Source of the DNA: a virus
IMG/VR virus record: IMGVR_UViG_3300027741_000085
Location: 1 to 54,249 of that record
Reading direction: 5' to 3' (one strand)
DNA length: 54,249 nt
A model generated the notes under the pieces. The model searched no databases. It had not been told where the DNA came from and saw nothing but the letters and a program-made list of their open reading frames with translations. The translations under genes were made by a program, and so were the position numbers. This document shows positions 28,536-36,127 of the stretch, piece by piece (positions within the stretch are counted from its first letter, which is position 1; each line of letters begins with the position of its first letter).

Positions 28536-31500
28536 ATGAAAACCCTCGATCATCTCGACTGGCAACAGATCATCAGCATAGAGCCTGACGGGGAAGACGA
28601 ATGCGTGTGTATCGAAGTCACTCACCCTAGCAAGTGCTACATCACGGATGACGGGATCGTGACACACAACACGACGGTGAACACCCCATCTTTGCAAATG
28701 GGGGCTGCACAGGAGAATCCAAATGCTGCATTGCAGGATAAAGCTATTCGTGGTATAGATGAGGCACTCTATGGAGACTCCCGCAAAGAAAATCAGCAAC
28801 GGAGGCGTGGTCACACCGGAAACGATGCCCGATCTTTTAGCCGCGCCGCGCTCCAAGACGAACGCCGAAATAAGGGCGCAGGCGGAGCGCGCGAGGAGCT
28901 GGCGCGCGACACAGGCGCAACGCGAAGAGAAGAAGCCGCTCGTCTCGTAGATTACGCACGGGATAACGGCTTCCTCATTGAGAAGATGCCGGAGCAATGG
29001 AAGCCCTACGCCGAGGGTGATGTGGGCGGACAAGAGCACCATGTGTGGATTCCAGAACAAGGAGCGCGGGTTATCAAGCTTACAACGCTGAGCAAACGCG
29101 GTGCCGACATTTTTGGTATGAACCCTGTGCCCTATCAAGGGAAGTGGGACTTGGACACGAAGGGAGCGACCGCTTACCGCTATCTTCAGCGTCTCGAAGA
29201 CGGAAACCAGACTTTCGGGGATGATCACATTGTGCATGGTGTCTGGAATGATCGTGGAGATGTCCACCTTCTTACGAGTCAGCGGGCCTATGATGGGGAA
29301 CTGCCTAGCAATCTTCCCGAGGGACTCGCAGCAGCCGAAGAAGCGGCGGAGAGCGACCGACGCACGCAAGATGTTGCCGAGGCGTTTGCTAAACAAGGCT
29401 TTGTCGCTCTAGATAACCGCACCTATTACCGTCCTTCCGACAATACAGCCGTCTTTGATGCCCACTTAGCAAACGTCATGTGGGTTACTGGAAAAAGCGG
29501 AGTGCGTCGCCTAGTTCCCTTTGATGTCACGACCATGCATCCCGTGGGCAAGCTCAAGGAGAATTTAGCTCAAGCAGCGCAGGCTGTTGCCGAACCCCAA
29601 CGTCTCTACATGGCCGCCGCACAAGCTGCGGATGAACTCGCCCGTATCAATCGCGAAGCTGGCGCCGCCCGCGTGATCAAGGATGAACTTGAGGAAAAGG
29701 GCCAGCCGGCGAAGCAAATGACCGGAGTGAAGGAGTCGGCAGCCGCCGCTCTGCGTGGCATCTTTGCTGGGAAGTTTGATAAGATGGAAGCCGCCGCCCG
29801 TGGTCTTGGTGACTTGGTGCGCGGGAATGACATTGAACAGCACTTCTCGGAAGCCGCGCTCAATGACTACATGGATAAGGTGCGCCAGTCGGTAAAGGAA
29901 AGCTTCGGCTCGCCTTCCTACTGGCATAACCGACAGAACCGGAAACGTCTCCAGCGCTTCAGTGATACCTTGCTGCCTGTCGCGGCGCGCTTGAATGCCA
30001 CGGGGATTGATCCAACGGGCTTCACGTTCTCCGACTTCGACATGCGCGTGGGCACGATCTTTGAAAGTGACCTCAAGAAAATGAACGCTAAGCCGGGTGA
30101 CATGATCCCGTGGAAGGGCGCGAGTGGCATGATGGAAATGCTCAAGGTAGGGCCGCTCATCATGGACCAAGGCGTGAACGCCCGTAGTTCCAAGAATGGG
30201 CGTTATACCCTGCTCCGCCACATGGCTGCGGATACTCAACAGATCATCTATGACCACTTCAAACAAGAATTCCCTGAAGGCGCGGCGTGGTTAGATCAAT
30301 GGATTGATCCCCTGCTACGGGATGCCACGCAGACGGGGCCGGGTAATGTGCAAGTGCCTGTGTTCAATCGCCACGCGCTGCTCAAGAGTTTTAATGACTG
30401 GTCGCCAGAACTGAAAGCGCTCTTTGGTAGTGAACCCCTGCCAGGCATCACCGGAATGGAAGGCTACACCCCGGACGTGATGGCGCAGAAGGGGCTGATT
30501 AACAGCATCGGTGCTGCCTTGAACGGCAATAGTTACCTGAATCGATTCATGTCCAGCGCTCGCAAATTCAAAGCGGGTGACTTACGCGAAGAGGGCAACG
30601 TCAAGAACCTTTTCGACGGCTTTACGCAGCGGGCCATGGAATCGCATCGTGAGAAGATTCGCCTCAAGACACGGCGCGACATCATTCAGAAAGCCGCCCG
30701 GCCAGCGAACAAGGTTCAACCGGAAGACTTGCGCTCTGGCTTGTTCATTCCCCTCGATGACACGTTCAAGAAGCTTTATGAGGCGCATGTGATCGCCTCT
30801 GGCCTTGATCGTGCGAAGTTCCCCGTGCTCACGCAATCTCTCAATCCTGACCAGAAGAGCGCCTTGCAAAAGCTCTTTGCTGATATGTATCAGCTCTATG
30901 GGAACGGCATGGTGATTCATCGCGATATTCACCGCCAGCTTGTGCTGGGTGCCGCCATGACCCAGACAGAGAATAGCCTCACTAAAGCGCTGTCATGGAT
31001 CATTGGACGACGTAACCGTAACGTTTTAGTAGAGTTGGGCACGTATGCCAATAATTGGAGAGGTAACTTTGTGCTGCAACCCGTGGAACTTATGAACCGG
31101 GTGAACCTTGCGATTGTGAACGGATTGACGGCTCCGTTCAGTAGCAAGGCCAAGGATGAAGGTGAACTAGCCGCTCGCCAAGTAGCTGAGCTCTTCAAGG
31201 GCTTCTTTGCTGATCGCCGTATCTTCGACCTCTGGACACTGAATAACGGTTTAGGGGCGGGGATTGGGAAGATTCGTCCATTTGTGCCGCAAGAAGTCTT
31301 TGGCGACGGTAGCAATCTTAGATATGACGAGGATTTTCGAGACAAAAGCGTGCTCGGTCATTTGAAAAACCTCGACGTAGGCGCGGCGTTCCTGCAAGGC
31401 ATCCGCTACGGGAACATCGATACACATCCAAAGATGAGTAACACGTATCGGCTTCTCCGGGCAGAAGCGGCGCATGTGGCCGCCCGTCAGAAGATTCCCA

Positions 31501-33047
31501 ACGCCAAGCGTGAAGCCTTCATCAATGATTGGATGCTGAACGCTCATAAGGATAATCCCCTTGCCTTCCTGCGAGCGTTCAAGGCTAGTCAATCCCGGTT
31601 CATGGACTATGAGAACGTCCCTTCGTGGATGGACCCTACGCAGTCGGCTTTGCCCCTGAATGCTAGTGACAACGCTCGTCATTGGGAAAAACTGCTAAAA
31701 AGCGCCACGTTCCCGTTCATCCGCTGGAACTACAACATGATGCGTCAAGTCTATCATCAGAGCTTTGGCGCGCTCATCAATGCCACGCAAGGCGCGCAAG
31801 AGGGCGACTGGAGCAAGGTGCGTTCTGAAGTGGCAAACCTCATGACGACGGCGGCTCTAACGGGTGTGGCTTCCTATCTTATTGGTGGTGGCGGTGGGGA
31901 TGATGACAAGGAGCTTTCTCTAGGCACAAATCAAGATGCTGAAGGTAAGTATCTGCCTAAACAACTGCGCAGTGGTAGCCGATTGAATTGGGCCTCTATT
32001 ATGCGTAGGCTTACGGGTAAGCCAGCTACAGATGACTATAGCGTTGAAGGTTTAGATCATAGTGCGAATGATTTATGGTATCGCTACAAACAAGACCCAT
32101 GGTTGCCTCAAGCCATCATCCTCGGTTTGCTTGCTCGAGGCCGTGCCGATGAAGCTTACAAAGCGGCTGGCGATCTGGGCACCGATTACTTTTTAAGTTT
32201 TGGTGTGATTGGGAATACTATTCCAGGTCTGCGCGCTGTTCTAAATCCTTATACGGCGGATCAGAACTATAGTTATGCAGCAACAGGCACCGCTATTGAT
32301 TTGGCCATCTCGCCGCTTGTGCCAACTCGGTTGATTCAACACATCAGTAAGATTATCGACCCTGTGACCCGACAGGAAGCACCGCGTGTGTTGCCTCGCA
32401 GTGAGGGCAAGACCAAGAAAGGCTGGGAGGATTATCAGCCTGGACCACTCGAAGCATTGAAGATGCGTATTCCAGGCATGAGCAAAGACTTGCCTGCTGC
32501 TGGCACTCTTACACAGGGGGAAGCGGGGAACTTTGATCCTGAAGCATGGTTACGCAATAAGACCAGCACGCTACGCACCCAGCTTAATAAAGGACTGATC
32601 ACGAAAGAGCAGTTCCGCCAAGCCGCCGGCGATGCCGTCAACCAAGCCAAGGAACTTGCCGCCAACAAGCTGAGCCCTCCCCAAGTAGAGAAGCTCTATG
32701 CCGACATGGGCATTAATCAGACTCCCGATGATAAAAAGCGGGTGAGCGGCGTTCCCATGATTCCTGAACTGCGCACGCTTCAGGATCTCGGCGTAGGCAA
32801 GGAGAGCGTGAGAACCTACGTCAGCAAAGATAGCAAAGGCCGTGATGTAACCAAAATTACCGCGCCAAGCCCTGATACAATAACTGTCGCCGATCCGCGC
32901 TTAGAAATCCTTAAAGCACTTACAGGAATTAACGTATCTTTGATCCCCACAGGGCGCGTGAAAGCTGCCGTTCAAAAAGGCGATTTCTACAAGACCCCGT
33001 GGAAACCTAAGCAGGCGTTGACGGGTAAGGATTGGTTCAAGAAGTAA
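28536..33047 (+). CDS. Giant virion polyvalent-type protein with orphan C-intein at its start
   Basis: 1503 aa. Residues 1-45 are a C-terminal intein: CVCIEV (block F), YITDDGIVTHN (block G) ending His44-Asn45, followed by Thr46. Residues about 125-330 resemble the kinase-like domain of phage polyvalent proteins (FLIEKMPEQWKPYAEGDVGG, ALDNRTYYRPS, DAHLANVMWV). From about 407 to the end it is homologous to the last 1130 residues of the 4450-aa protein. A hydrophobic segment (TGVASYLIGGGGG) lies near residue 1110. Probably packaged in the capsid and injected with DNA. No N-intein precedes it; the upstream gap is only 24 bases. Confidence 0.75.
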   Translation: MKTLDHLDWQQIISIEPDGEDECVCIEVTHPSKCYITDDGIVTHNTTVNTPSLQMGAAQENPNAALQDKAIRGIDEALYGDSRKENQQRRRGHTGNDARSFSRAALQDERRNKGAGGAREELARDTGATRREEAARLVDYARDNGFLIEKMPEQWKPYAEGDVGGQEHHVWIPEQGARVIKLTTLSKRGADIFGMNPVPYQGKWDLDTKGATAYRYLQRLEDGNQTFGDDHIVHGVWNDRGDVHLLTSQRAYDGELPSNLPEGLAAAEEAAESDRRTQDVAEAFAKQGFVALDNRTYYRPSDNTAVFDAHLANVMWVTGKSGVRRLVPFDVTTMHPVGKLKENLAQAAQAVAEPQRLYMAAAQAADELARINREAGAARVIKDELEEKGQPAKQMTGVKESAAAALRGIFAGKFDKMEAAARGLGDLVRGNDIEQHFSEAALNDYMDKVRQSVKESFGSPSYWHNRQNRKRLQRFSDTLLPVAARLNATGIDPTGFTFSDFDMRVGTIFESDLKKMNAKPGDMIPWKGASGMMEMLKVGPLIMDQGVNARSSKNGRYTLLRHMAADTQQIIYDHFKQEFPEGAAWLDQWIDPLLRDATQTGPGNVQVPVFNRHALLKSFNDWSPELKALFGSEPLPGITGMEGYTPDVMAQKGLINSIGAALNGNSYLNRFMSSARKFKAGDLREEGNVKNLFDGFTQRAMESHREKIRLKTRRDIIQKAARPANKVQPEDLRSGLFIPLDDTFKKLYEAHVIASGLDRAKFPVLTQSLNPDQKSALQKLFADMYQLYGNGMVIHRDIHRQLVLGAAMTQTENSLTKALSWIIGRRNRNVLVELGTYANNWRGNFVLQPVELMNRVNLAIVNGLTAPFSSKAKDEGELAARQVAELFKGFFADRRIFDLWTLNNGLGAGIGKIRPFVPQEVFGDGSNLRYDEDFRDKSVLGHLKNLDVGAAFLQGIRYGNIDTHPKMSNTYRLLRAEAAHVAARQKIPNAKREAFINDWMLNAHKDNPLAFLRAFKASQSRFMDYENVPSWMDPTQSALPLNASDNARHWEKLLKSATFPFIRWNYNMMRQVYHQSFGALINATQGAQEGDWSKVRSEVANLMTTAALTGVASYLIGGGGGDDDKELSLGTNQDAEGKYLPKQLRSGSRLNWASIMRRLTGKPATDDYSVEGLDHSANDLWYRYKQDPWLPQAIILGLLARGRADEAYKAAGDLGTDYFLSFGVIGNTIPGLRAVLNPYTADQNYSYAATGTAIDLAISPLVPTRLIQHISKIIDPVTRQEAPRVLPRSEGKTKKGWEDYQPGPLEALKMRIPGMSKDLPAAGTLTQGEAGNFDPEAWLRNKTSTLRTQLNKGLITKEQFRQAAGDAVNQAKELAANKLSPPQVEKLYADMGINQTPDDKKRVSGVPMIPELRTLQDLGVGKESVRTYVSKDSKGRDVTKITAPSPDTITVADPRLEILKALTGINVSLIPTGRVKAAVQKGDFYKTPWKPKQALTGKDWFKK

Positions 33048-33053
33048 ATAAAA

Positions 33054-33270
33054 GCTACGCCGTGCGGTGGCGTGCTGTTAGCAAATCTGTTAGCAGATCT
33101 CTCATTTTGCGCCTGCCTACCCTTTAAAAAGGGTGGCGGAATCGACGGGACTCGAACCCGCAACCTCACTCCTAAGTAAAATAGGTAGCGGTAAAGCCTT
33201 TATTTACTAGGGTTAGCTGACGTGACGTGATGGAAAACTCTTGACGTTCGTTAGCAAATCTGTTAGCATG
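33054..33270. other. Probable attP: tRNA 3'-end core with flanking arm repeats
   Basis: The complement of 33135-33176 reads as the 3' end of a tRNA: T arm GCGGG-TTCGAGT-CCCGT, acceptor CGATTCC, G, CCA. It has no 5' half. GTTAGCAAATCTGTTAGCA occurs on both sides (33077-33095 and 33250-33268), as integrase arm-type sites do. GTTAGCA also recurs before the integrase gene (36088). The ACCCTTT/AAAGGGT palindrome at 33120-33135 may be the tRNA's terminator. This fills the 302-base gap before 33350. Confidence 0.65.
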
Positions 33271-33349
33271 GCTTGCCCTCAATTCTCCCCAAAGAATCAC
33301 GTTTCAAATCAGGAACGATGCTTATGTTTGATCTAAAAATCTAACGCTT

Positions 33350-33793
33350 ATGACGGAACTTCCTACACCGCCTAAAATTAATCAGAACCCTGAAACTCTG
33401 AATTTTGAAACTGCTGCCGTTGAAGAGTGGGCGCTCCGAAATGATTCTTTGTGGCAGAATAGTCAACGCTATTGCGAACTGATGGGGATACCTGAGCAGG
33501 GATACTATCGTCTTATCGCAGCCCGCCAACTCGTGGAACTCTACCGACTTAAAAACGAGATCATTAAAATGATGGATAGAGCACCAACCATTTCTTTGAA
33601 CTTCCCCGGCTTAGAAGAGCCTATGCAAAAGATCGCTCTGGATTTGGTAGCGACACTTAACGCATACGAGGGTGGTGGATCAAGTATTGCTAATCAGGGG
33701 CAAGCCTTGGATGGGTTTAGTGCATTGGCTGGGTTTGTGAATACGGCCAAACGAGCACGCACGGCGTTAAGTGAGAAAAAAGACGGCAACTAA
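33350..33793 (+). CDS. Hypothetical protein
   Basis: 147 aa, helical, acidic N-terminal half (FETAAVEEWALRNDSLWQNS) and a small-residue-rich C-terminal part. No family recognised. First gene after attP. Confidence 0.5.
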   Translation: MTELPTPPKINQNPETLNFETAAVEEWALRNDSLWQNSQRYCELMGIPEQGYYRLIAARQLVELYRLKNEIIKMMDRAPTISLNFPGLEEPMQKIALDLVATLNAYEGGGSSIANQGQALDGFSALAGFVNTAKRARTALSEKKDGN

Positions 33794-33812
33794 AGCGAGT
33801 AAGAAAATATCT

Positions 33813-34238
33813 ATGAATGCCAAAAAAGAACTGATCACACTTGGAAATTATTTTATTGCAACTCGGCAAGTGGGGCATACCACGGCAATGATGGAGGGGG
33901 CGAAGAATACGTCTTGTCTCATTCTTACAAGTAATCAAATGGGCGTTGATCGGTTGAAAACCTTCAAGCCTAAAGGTGATGTCATTTCTATTCAAAATGT
34001 AGAACAAGATTTGCGAGGGAGAAATCAGCCTTTGCTGTTGGATAATGAGGCAGTGGTTACCGTTATTAGTCATGCGCTTGAAGAAATTAGAAGACTTGAA
34101 GCTTTGAGATCTCACTATAAAAAAGCGCTGCAAAAGATTGCTGATTTAGGAGGCGGATACTTGGGGTCTGAAGATCGAGAGTATGACGGGAATGTGTGTG
34201 CGATGACTGCGCGGGAAGCTCTAATAGAAGTTAAGTAA
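33813..34238 (+). CDS. Hypothetical protein with Walker-like segment
   Basis: 141 aa from ATG 33813; a GTG at 33771 would add 14 basic residues. FIATRQVGHTTAMMEGA resembles the start of small phage P-loop-like proteins but lacks the usual GKS/T lysine. A charged helix follows (ALEEIRRLEALRSHYKKALQ). AT-rich relative to its neighbours, suggesting recent acquisition. Function unknown. Confidence 0.5.
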   Translation: MNAKKELITLGNYFIATRQVGHTTAMMEGAKNTSCLILTSNQMGVDRLKTFKPKGDVISIQNVEQDLRGRNQPLLLDNEAVVTVISHALEEIRRLEALRSHYKKALQKIADLGGGYLGSEDREYDGNVCAMTAREALIEVK

Positions 34239-34241
34239 GCG

Positions 34242-34559
34242 ATGCCTGTTGATTACTCCAAATATCCCAAAGACTGGAAAACAGTGATTCGTCCGCGAAT
34301 CCTTGAACGGGCGCAGCACCGATGCGAGGGGACGCCATCATTCCCAAACTGCCAAGCAGTGAATAAAGCCTGTCATCCTGAGACATGCTCAATGGTCGTG
34401 CTGACTATCGCCCATTTAGATCATGATGTGACTAATAACGCCGACTCTAACCTCAAAGCTTTATGTCAACGCTGCCACCTGACTTACGACGCCGCGCATC
34501 ACGCCCACAATGCACGGAAAACGCGAGAAACGCGAAGAGGTCAGATGGTGCTGCTATGA
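34242..34559 (+). CDS. HNH-like zinc protein
   Basis: 105 aa. YSKYPKDWKTVIRPRILERA, HRCEG, VLTIAHLDHD (His-Leu-Asp-His), NNADSNLKALCQRCH match small HNH endonuclease-like phage proteins: paired Cys for zinc, a central His, and Asn-Leu then CxxCH. It may nick or cleave DNA in packaging or recombination. Stop overlaps the next start (ATGA). Confidence 0.65.
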   Translation: MPVDYSKYPKDWKTVIRPRILERAQHRCEGTPSFPNCQAVNKACHPETCSMVVLTIAHLDHDVTNNADSNLKALCQRCHLTYDAAHHAHNARKTRETRRGQMVLL

Positions 34560-34945
34560 TTAGGAACGTTCGCATCAGCGATGGCGGAAGTCCCTGCTCT
34601 GTTGACCAGCAGCAGGCTTGTTCGGCTTGTGTGCTGATTCACGATCTGCATTTGCGACTGAGCGCCTTGGAGGCGGCCCATCACCGTCTTGTGTGGAAGG
34701 TGGCAGAAGCGACCAAATGGGAACCGCAAGGCTGCGATGACCAGCCAGTGGGAATAGCTGAATCGTTCTGCCAAAACTGTCGGACGTGCCACTATCCGCT
34801 GTCCGGCTGCCCTGGTGATGGCGGCCCTACGGGACCAGAACCAAATGGAGCAGATGGGCCTGTCGGAATGCCTGGCCCGCGTGGACCAAATGCAGACGGA
34901 GCGCCTAGAGAAACGGAAGAAGAGCACAGGCAACGCCTGAGCTGA
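34556..34945 (+). CDS. Cys-rich protein with short collagen-like tail
   Basis: 129 aa from ATG 34556. N-terminal Cys-rich half (CSACVLIHDL, FCQNCRTCHYPLSGCPG) and a short Gly-Pro-rich stretch (GPRGPNADGAP) before an acidic end. The stop lies inside attC c4, so the C-terminus abuts the third cassette array. No family recognised. Confidence 0.5.
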   Translation: MIRNVRISDGGSPCSVDQQQACSACVLIHDLHLRLSALEAAHHRLVWKVAEATKWEPQGCDDQPVGIAESFCQNCRTCHYPLSGCPGDGGPTGPEPNGADGPVGMPGPRGPNADGAPRETEEEHRQRLS

Positions 34946-34992
34946 GGCACACAGCCTTGCGGGCTGTGTTGGCCTCCGGCGCTGTGTTCCCC
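34928..34992 (+). repeat. attC-like integron site c4
   Basis: From AGGCAAC (34928-34934) to GTTCCCC (34986-34992). A strong inner hairpin GAGGCACACAGCC / GGCTGTGTTGGCCTC with loop near TTGC. The next cassette ends GGGGAAC, the exact complement of GTTCCCC. Confidence 0.75.
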
Positions 34993-35033
34993 TGCGTTCC
35001 GACTGACCTACAAAAGATTTCTAAAAATATCGC

Positions 35034-35062
35034 TTGCGCATCTACGGCAATGCCGTATTATA
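35034..35062 (+). promoter_or_regulatory. Promoter with palindromic operator inside a cassette
   Basis: TTGCGC (35034-35039), 17-base spacer, ATTATA (35057-35062). The perfect palindrome TACGGCA A TGCCGTA (35043-35057) fills the spacer. The second gene of the cassette encodes an HTH-like protein that could bind it. Confidence 0.6.
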
Positions 35063-35097
35063 TAAGGCAGTCAGAAACCAACAAACTAAGCGAAAAT

Positions 35098-35304
35098 ATG
35101 AACACAGTCACACTCCACGTATTCACCAACGAAGCAGACATCGAAGCCGACTCTGATAAAGACACCGCTTTTACGCGGTGGAACGAAAACTTCAGCGATC
35201 CTTACACGCGCTATTTCACGATAGCCATTGAGGTTCCTGCTGTGGTGTCGCAAGCAAAAATTGTGCTACCAGTTGAGCCTACTCCAAGCGTCACCTTCGC
35301 ATGA
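35098..35304 (+). CDS. First gene of a two-gene cassette
   Basis: 68 aa, acidic (TNEADIEADSDKDTAFTRWN) with a hydrophobic beta-type C-terminus. An upstream in-frame ATG exists but 35098 fits the promoter best. The stop overlaps the ATG of the HTH gene (ATGA). With its own regulated promoter this pair resembles a toxin-antitoxin or other self-regulated module, but neither product has a recognised toxin fold. Confidence 0.5.
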   Translation: MNTVTLHVFTNEADIEADSDKDTAFTRWNENFSDPYTRYFTIAIEVPAVVSQAKIVLPVEPTPSVTFA

Positions 35305-35534
35305 TTTTTGCTCAACAACTCCGAGCCGCCGCTGGCGACCTGACCGCACGGCAGGTCGCCTTTGCGGTGTCTCCGCTCCTGAGCGTCCGCACGGTAGAGG
35401 ACTGGCTCGCGGCCAGACGGACGCCACCGGACTGGACGCACGCATGGATTCTGAAAAACGTCGGAAGTCCAAAGAATCCCCGCAAGCGGGGGAACGTCGG
35501 CGGTGAGGCGACGGCGAGCGAGGCGCACCGCTGA
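35301..35534 (+). CDS. Small HTH-like protein, second gene of the cassette
   Basis: 77 aa. FAQQLRAAAGDLTARQVAFA, VRTVEDWLAARRTPPDWTHA reads as a helix-turn-helix of the Cro/XRE type with a typical recognition helix. It may bind the palindrome in the cassette promoter. The last 13 residues (NVGGEATASEAHR) are coded by attC c5 and are the same as in the Lar-like protein of array b. Confidence 0.6.
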   Translation: MIFAQQLRAAAGDLTARQVAFAVSPLLSVRTVEDWLAARRTPPDWTHAWILKNVGSPKNPRKRGNVGGEATASEAHR

Positions 35535-35581
35535 CACGACAAAATTTTTACGAGCCGTTGCCTCCACTGCTCTTGTTAGAC
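35489..35581 (+). repeat. attC-like integron site c5
   Basis: From GGGGAAC (35489-35495) to GTTAGAC (35575-35581). The interior is identical to attC b3. The left box belongs to the HTH cassette (starts GTTCCCC) and the right box to the next cassette (ends GTCTAAC). Confidence 0.9.
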
Positions 35582-35759
35582 CCAACGAACCACAAATATG
35601 CACTCCTGCCCTGAATGCGGACAAGCCTGTTATTGCAATGGCGACATCGACGACATTGACGCAAACGCGATGGATGGACCACCGTTCTGCGAACACCCAT
35701 GTATTGAGCCAGAGGAAGATGATCGCTGTCCTGATGACCCACCAGAAGTGAAGTCTAAC
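35493..35759 (+). repeat. 267-bp repeat, copy 2
   Basis: Second copy of the segment at 10046-10312 with two substitutions by eye. Confidence 0.9.
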
Positions 35760-35792
35760 GGTCAGGGTCAGGCAACCTCCGAAGCGAAATGA
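35598..35792 (+). CDS. Cassette gene, zinc-ribbon-like small protein (copy 2)
   Basis: 64 aa. Same MHSCPECGQACYCNGD start and CEHPC knuckle as the copy at 10151, with Glu for Lys and Cys for Trp changes. The C-terminus continues through the GTCTAAC box (SNGQGQATSEAK) because a full attC follows here. Stop overlaps the next start (ATGA) inside attC c6. Confidence 0.6.
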   Translation: MHSCPECGQACYCNGDIDDIDANAMDGPPFCEHPCIEPEEDDRCPDDPPEVKSNGQGQATSEAK

Positions 35793-35855
35793 AGACGAAG
35801 CTACCAGACAAGGCGCACCAAAGCGACGGGGGTTGCCTGCAACCTGTGGTTATGC
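35753..35855 (+). repeat. attC-like integron site c6
   Basis: From GTCTAAC (35753-35759) to GTTATGC (35849-35855). Arms CAGGGTCAGGCAACC and GGTTGCCTGCAACCTG pair with one extra base. Closely related to attC a4 at the other end of the window, including the ATGAAGACGAA in the loop. Confidence 0.85.
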
Positions 35856-36067
35856 GACGGCTCTTCCTAGAGAAGGTGGCCGCAAAGGAAGCTGCTGCTG
35901 CTGCTGCCCGCACCGCCGCCATCCGCCGCAAGCAACTCGGCCCCATGCAGACAGAGGAGGGGATGCGCCATGACATCCAAGGCATCTTTGCTGATGGCGT
36001 CCACGCCCGAGGCGTCGGCTCTGCGGCAACCAAAATTCGCATCAAGGAACATGGGCAAGACGCATAA
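35789..36067 (+). CDS. Cassette gene, Ala-rich helical protein
   Basis: 92 aa. First 21 residues are coded by attC c6; an in-frame ATG in the GTTATGC box (35852) gives a shorter form that lies wholly in the cassette. Ala-rich helix (VAAKEAAAAAARTAAIRRKQ) followed by a Gly/His-rich end. The stop TAA is within the GCATAAC box, which is the exact complement of the cassette's start. Function unknown. Confidence 0.5.
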   Translation: MKTKLPDKAHQSDGGCLQPVVMRRLFLEKVAAKEAAAAAARTAAIRRKQLGPMQTEEGMRHDIQGIFADGVHARGVGSAATKIRIKEHGQDA

Positions 36068-36094
36068 CACTGATTAGCCTACCACCCGTTAGCA
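36062..36094 (+). repeat. Terminal short attC-like site of array c
   Basis: GCATAAC, 19 bases, GTTAGCA; from 36071 identical for 29 bases to the end of array b. Lies just upstream of the integrase gene. Confidence 0.55.
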
Positions 36095-36127
36095 TAATGC
36101 TACGCAACGTCATGCACCAATAACGTT

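Noticed and set aside
28470-29396. 308-codon open frame antisense to the 1503-aa gene
   Set aside because: No motif; overlaps the well supported intein and kinase-like segments on the sense strand.
33135-33260. Complete tRNA gene on the minus strand
   Set aside because: Only the T arm, acceptor 3' strand and CCA are present; no matching 5' acceptor (GGAATCG) or D arm lies within the needed distance. Better explained as an att core.
34935-34982. Rho-independent terminator after the gene ending at 34945
   Set aside because: The hairpin is strong but no T-run follows, and its flanking AAC/GTT boxes match cassette ends, so it is called attC c4.
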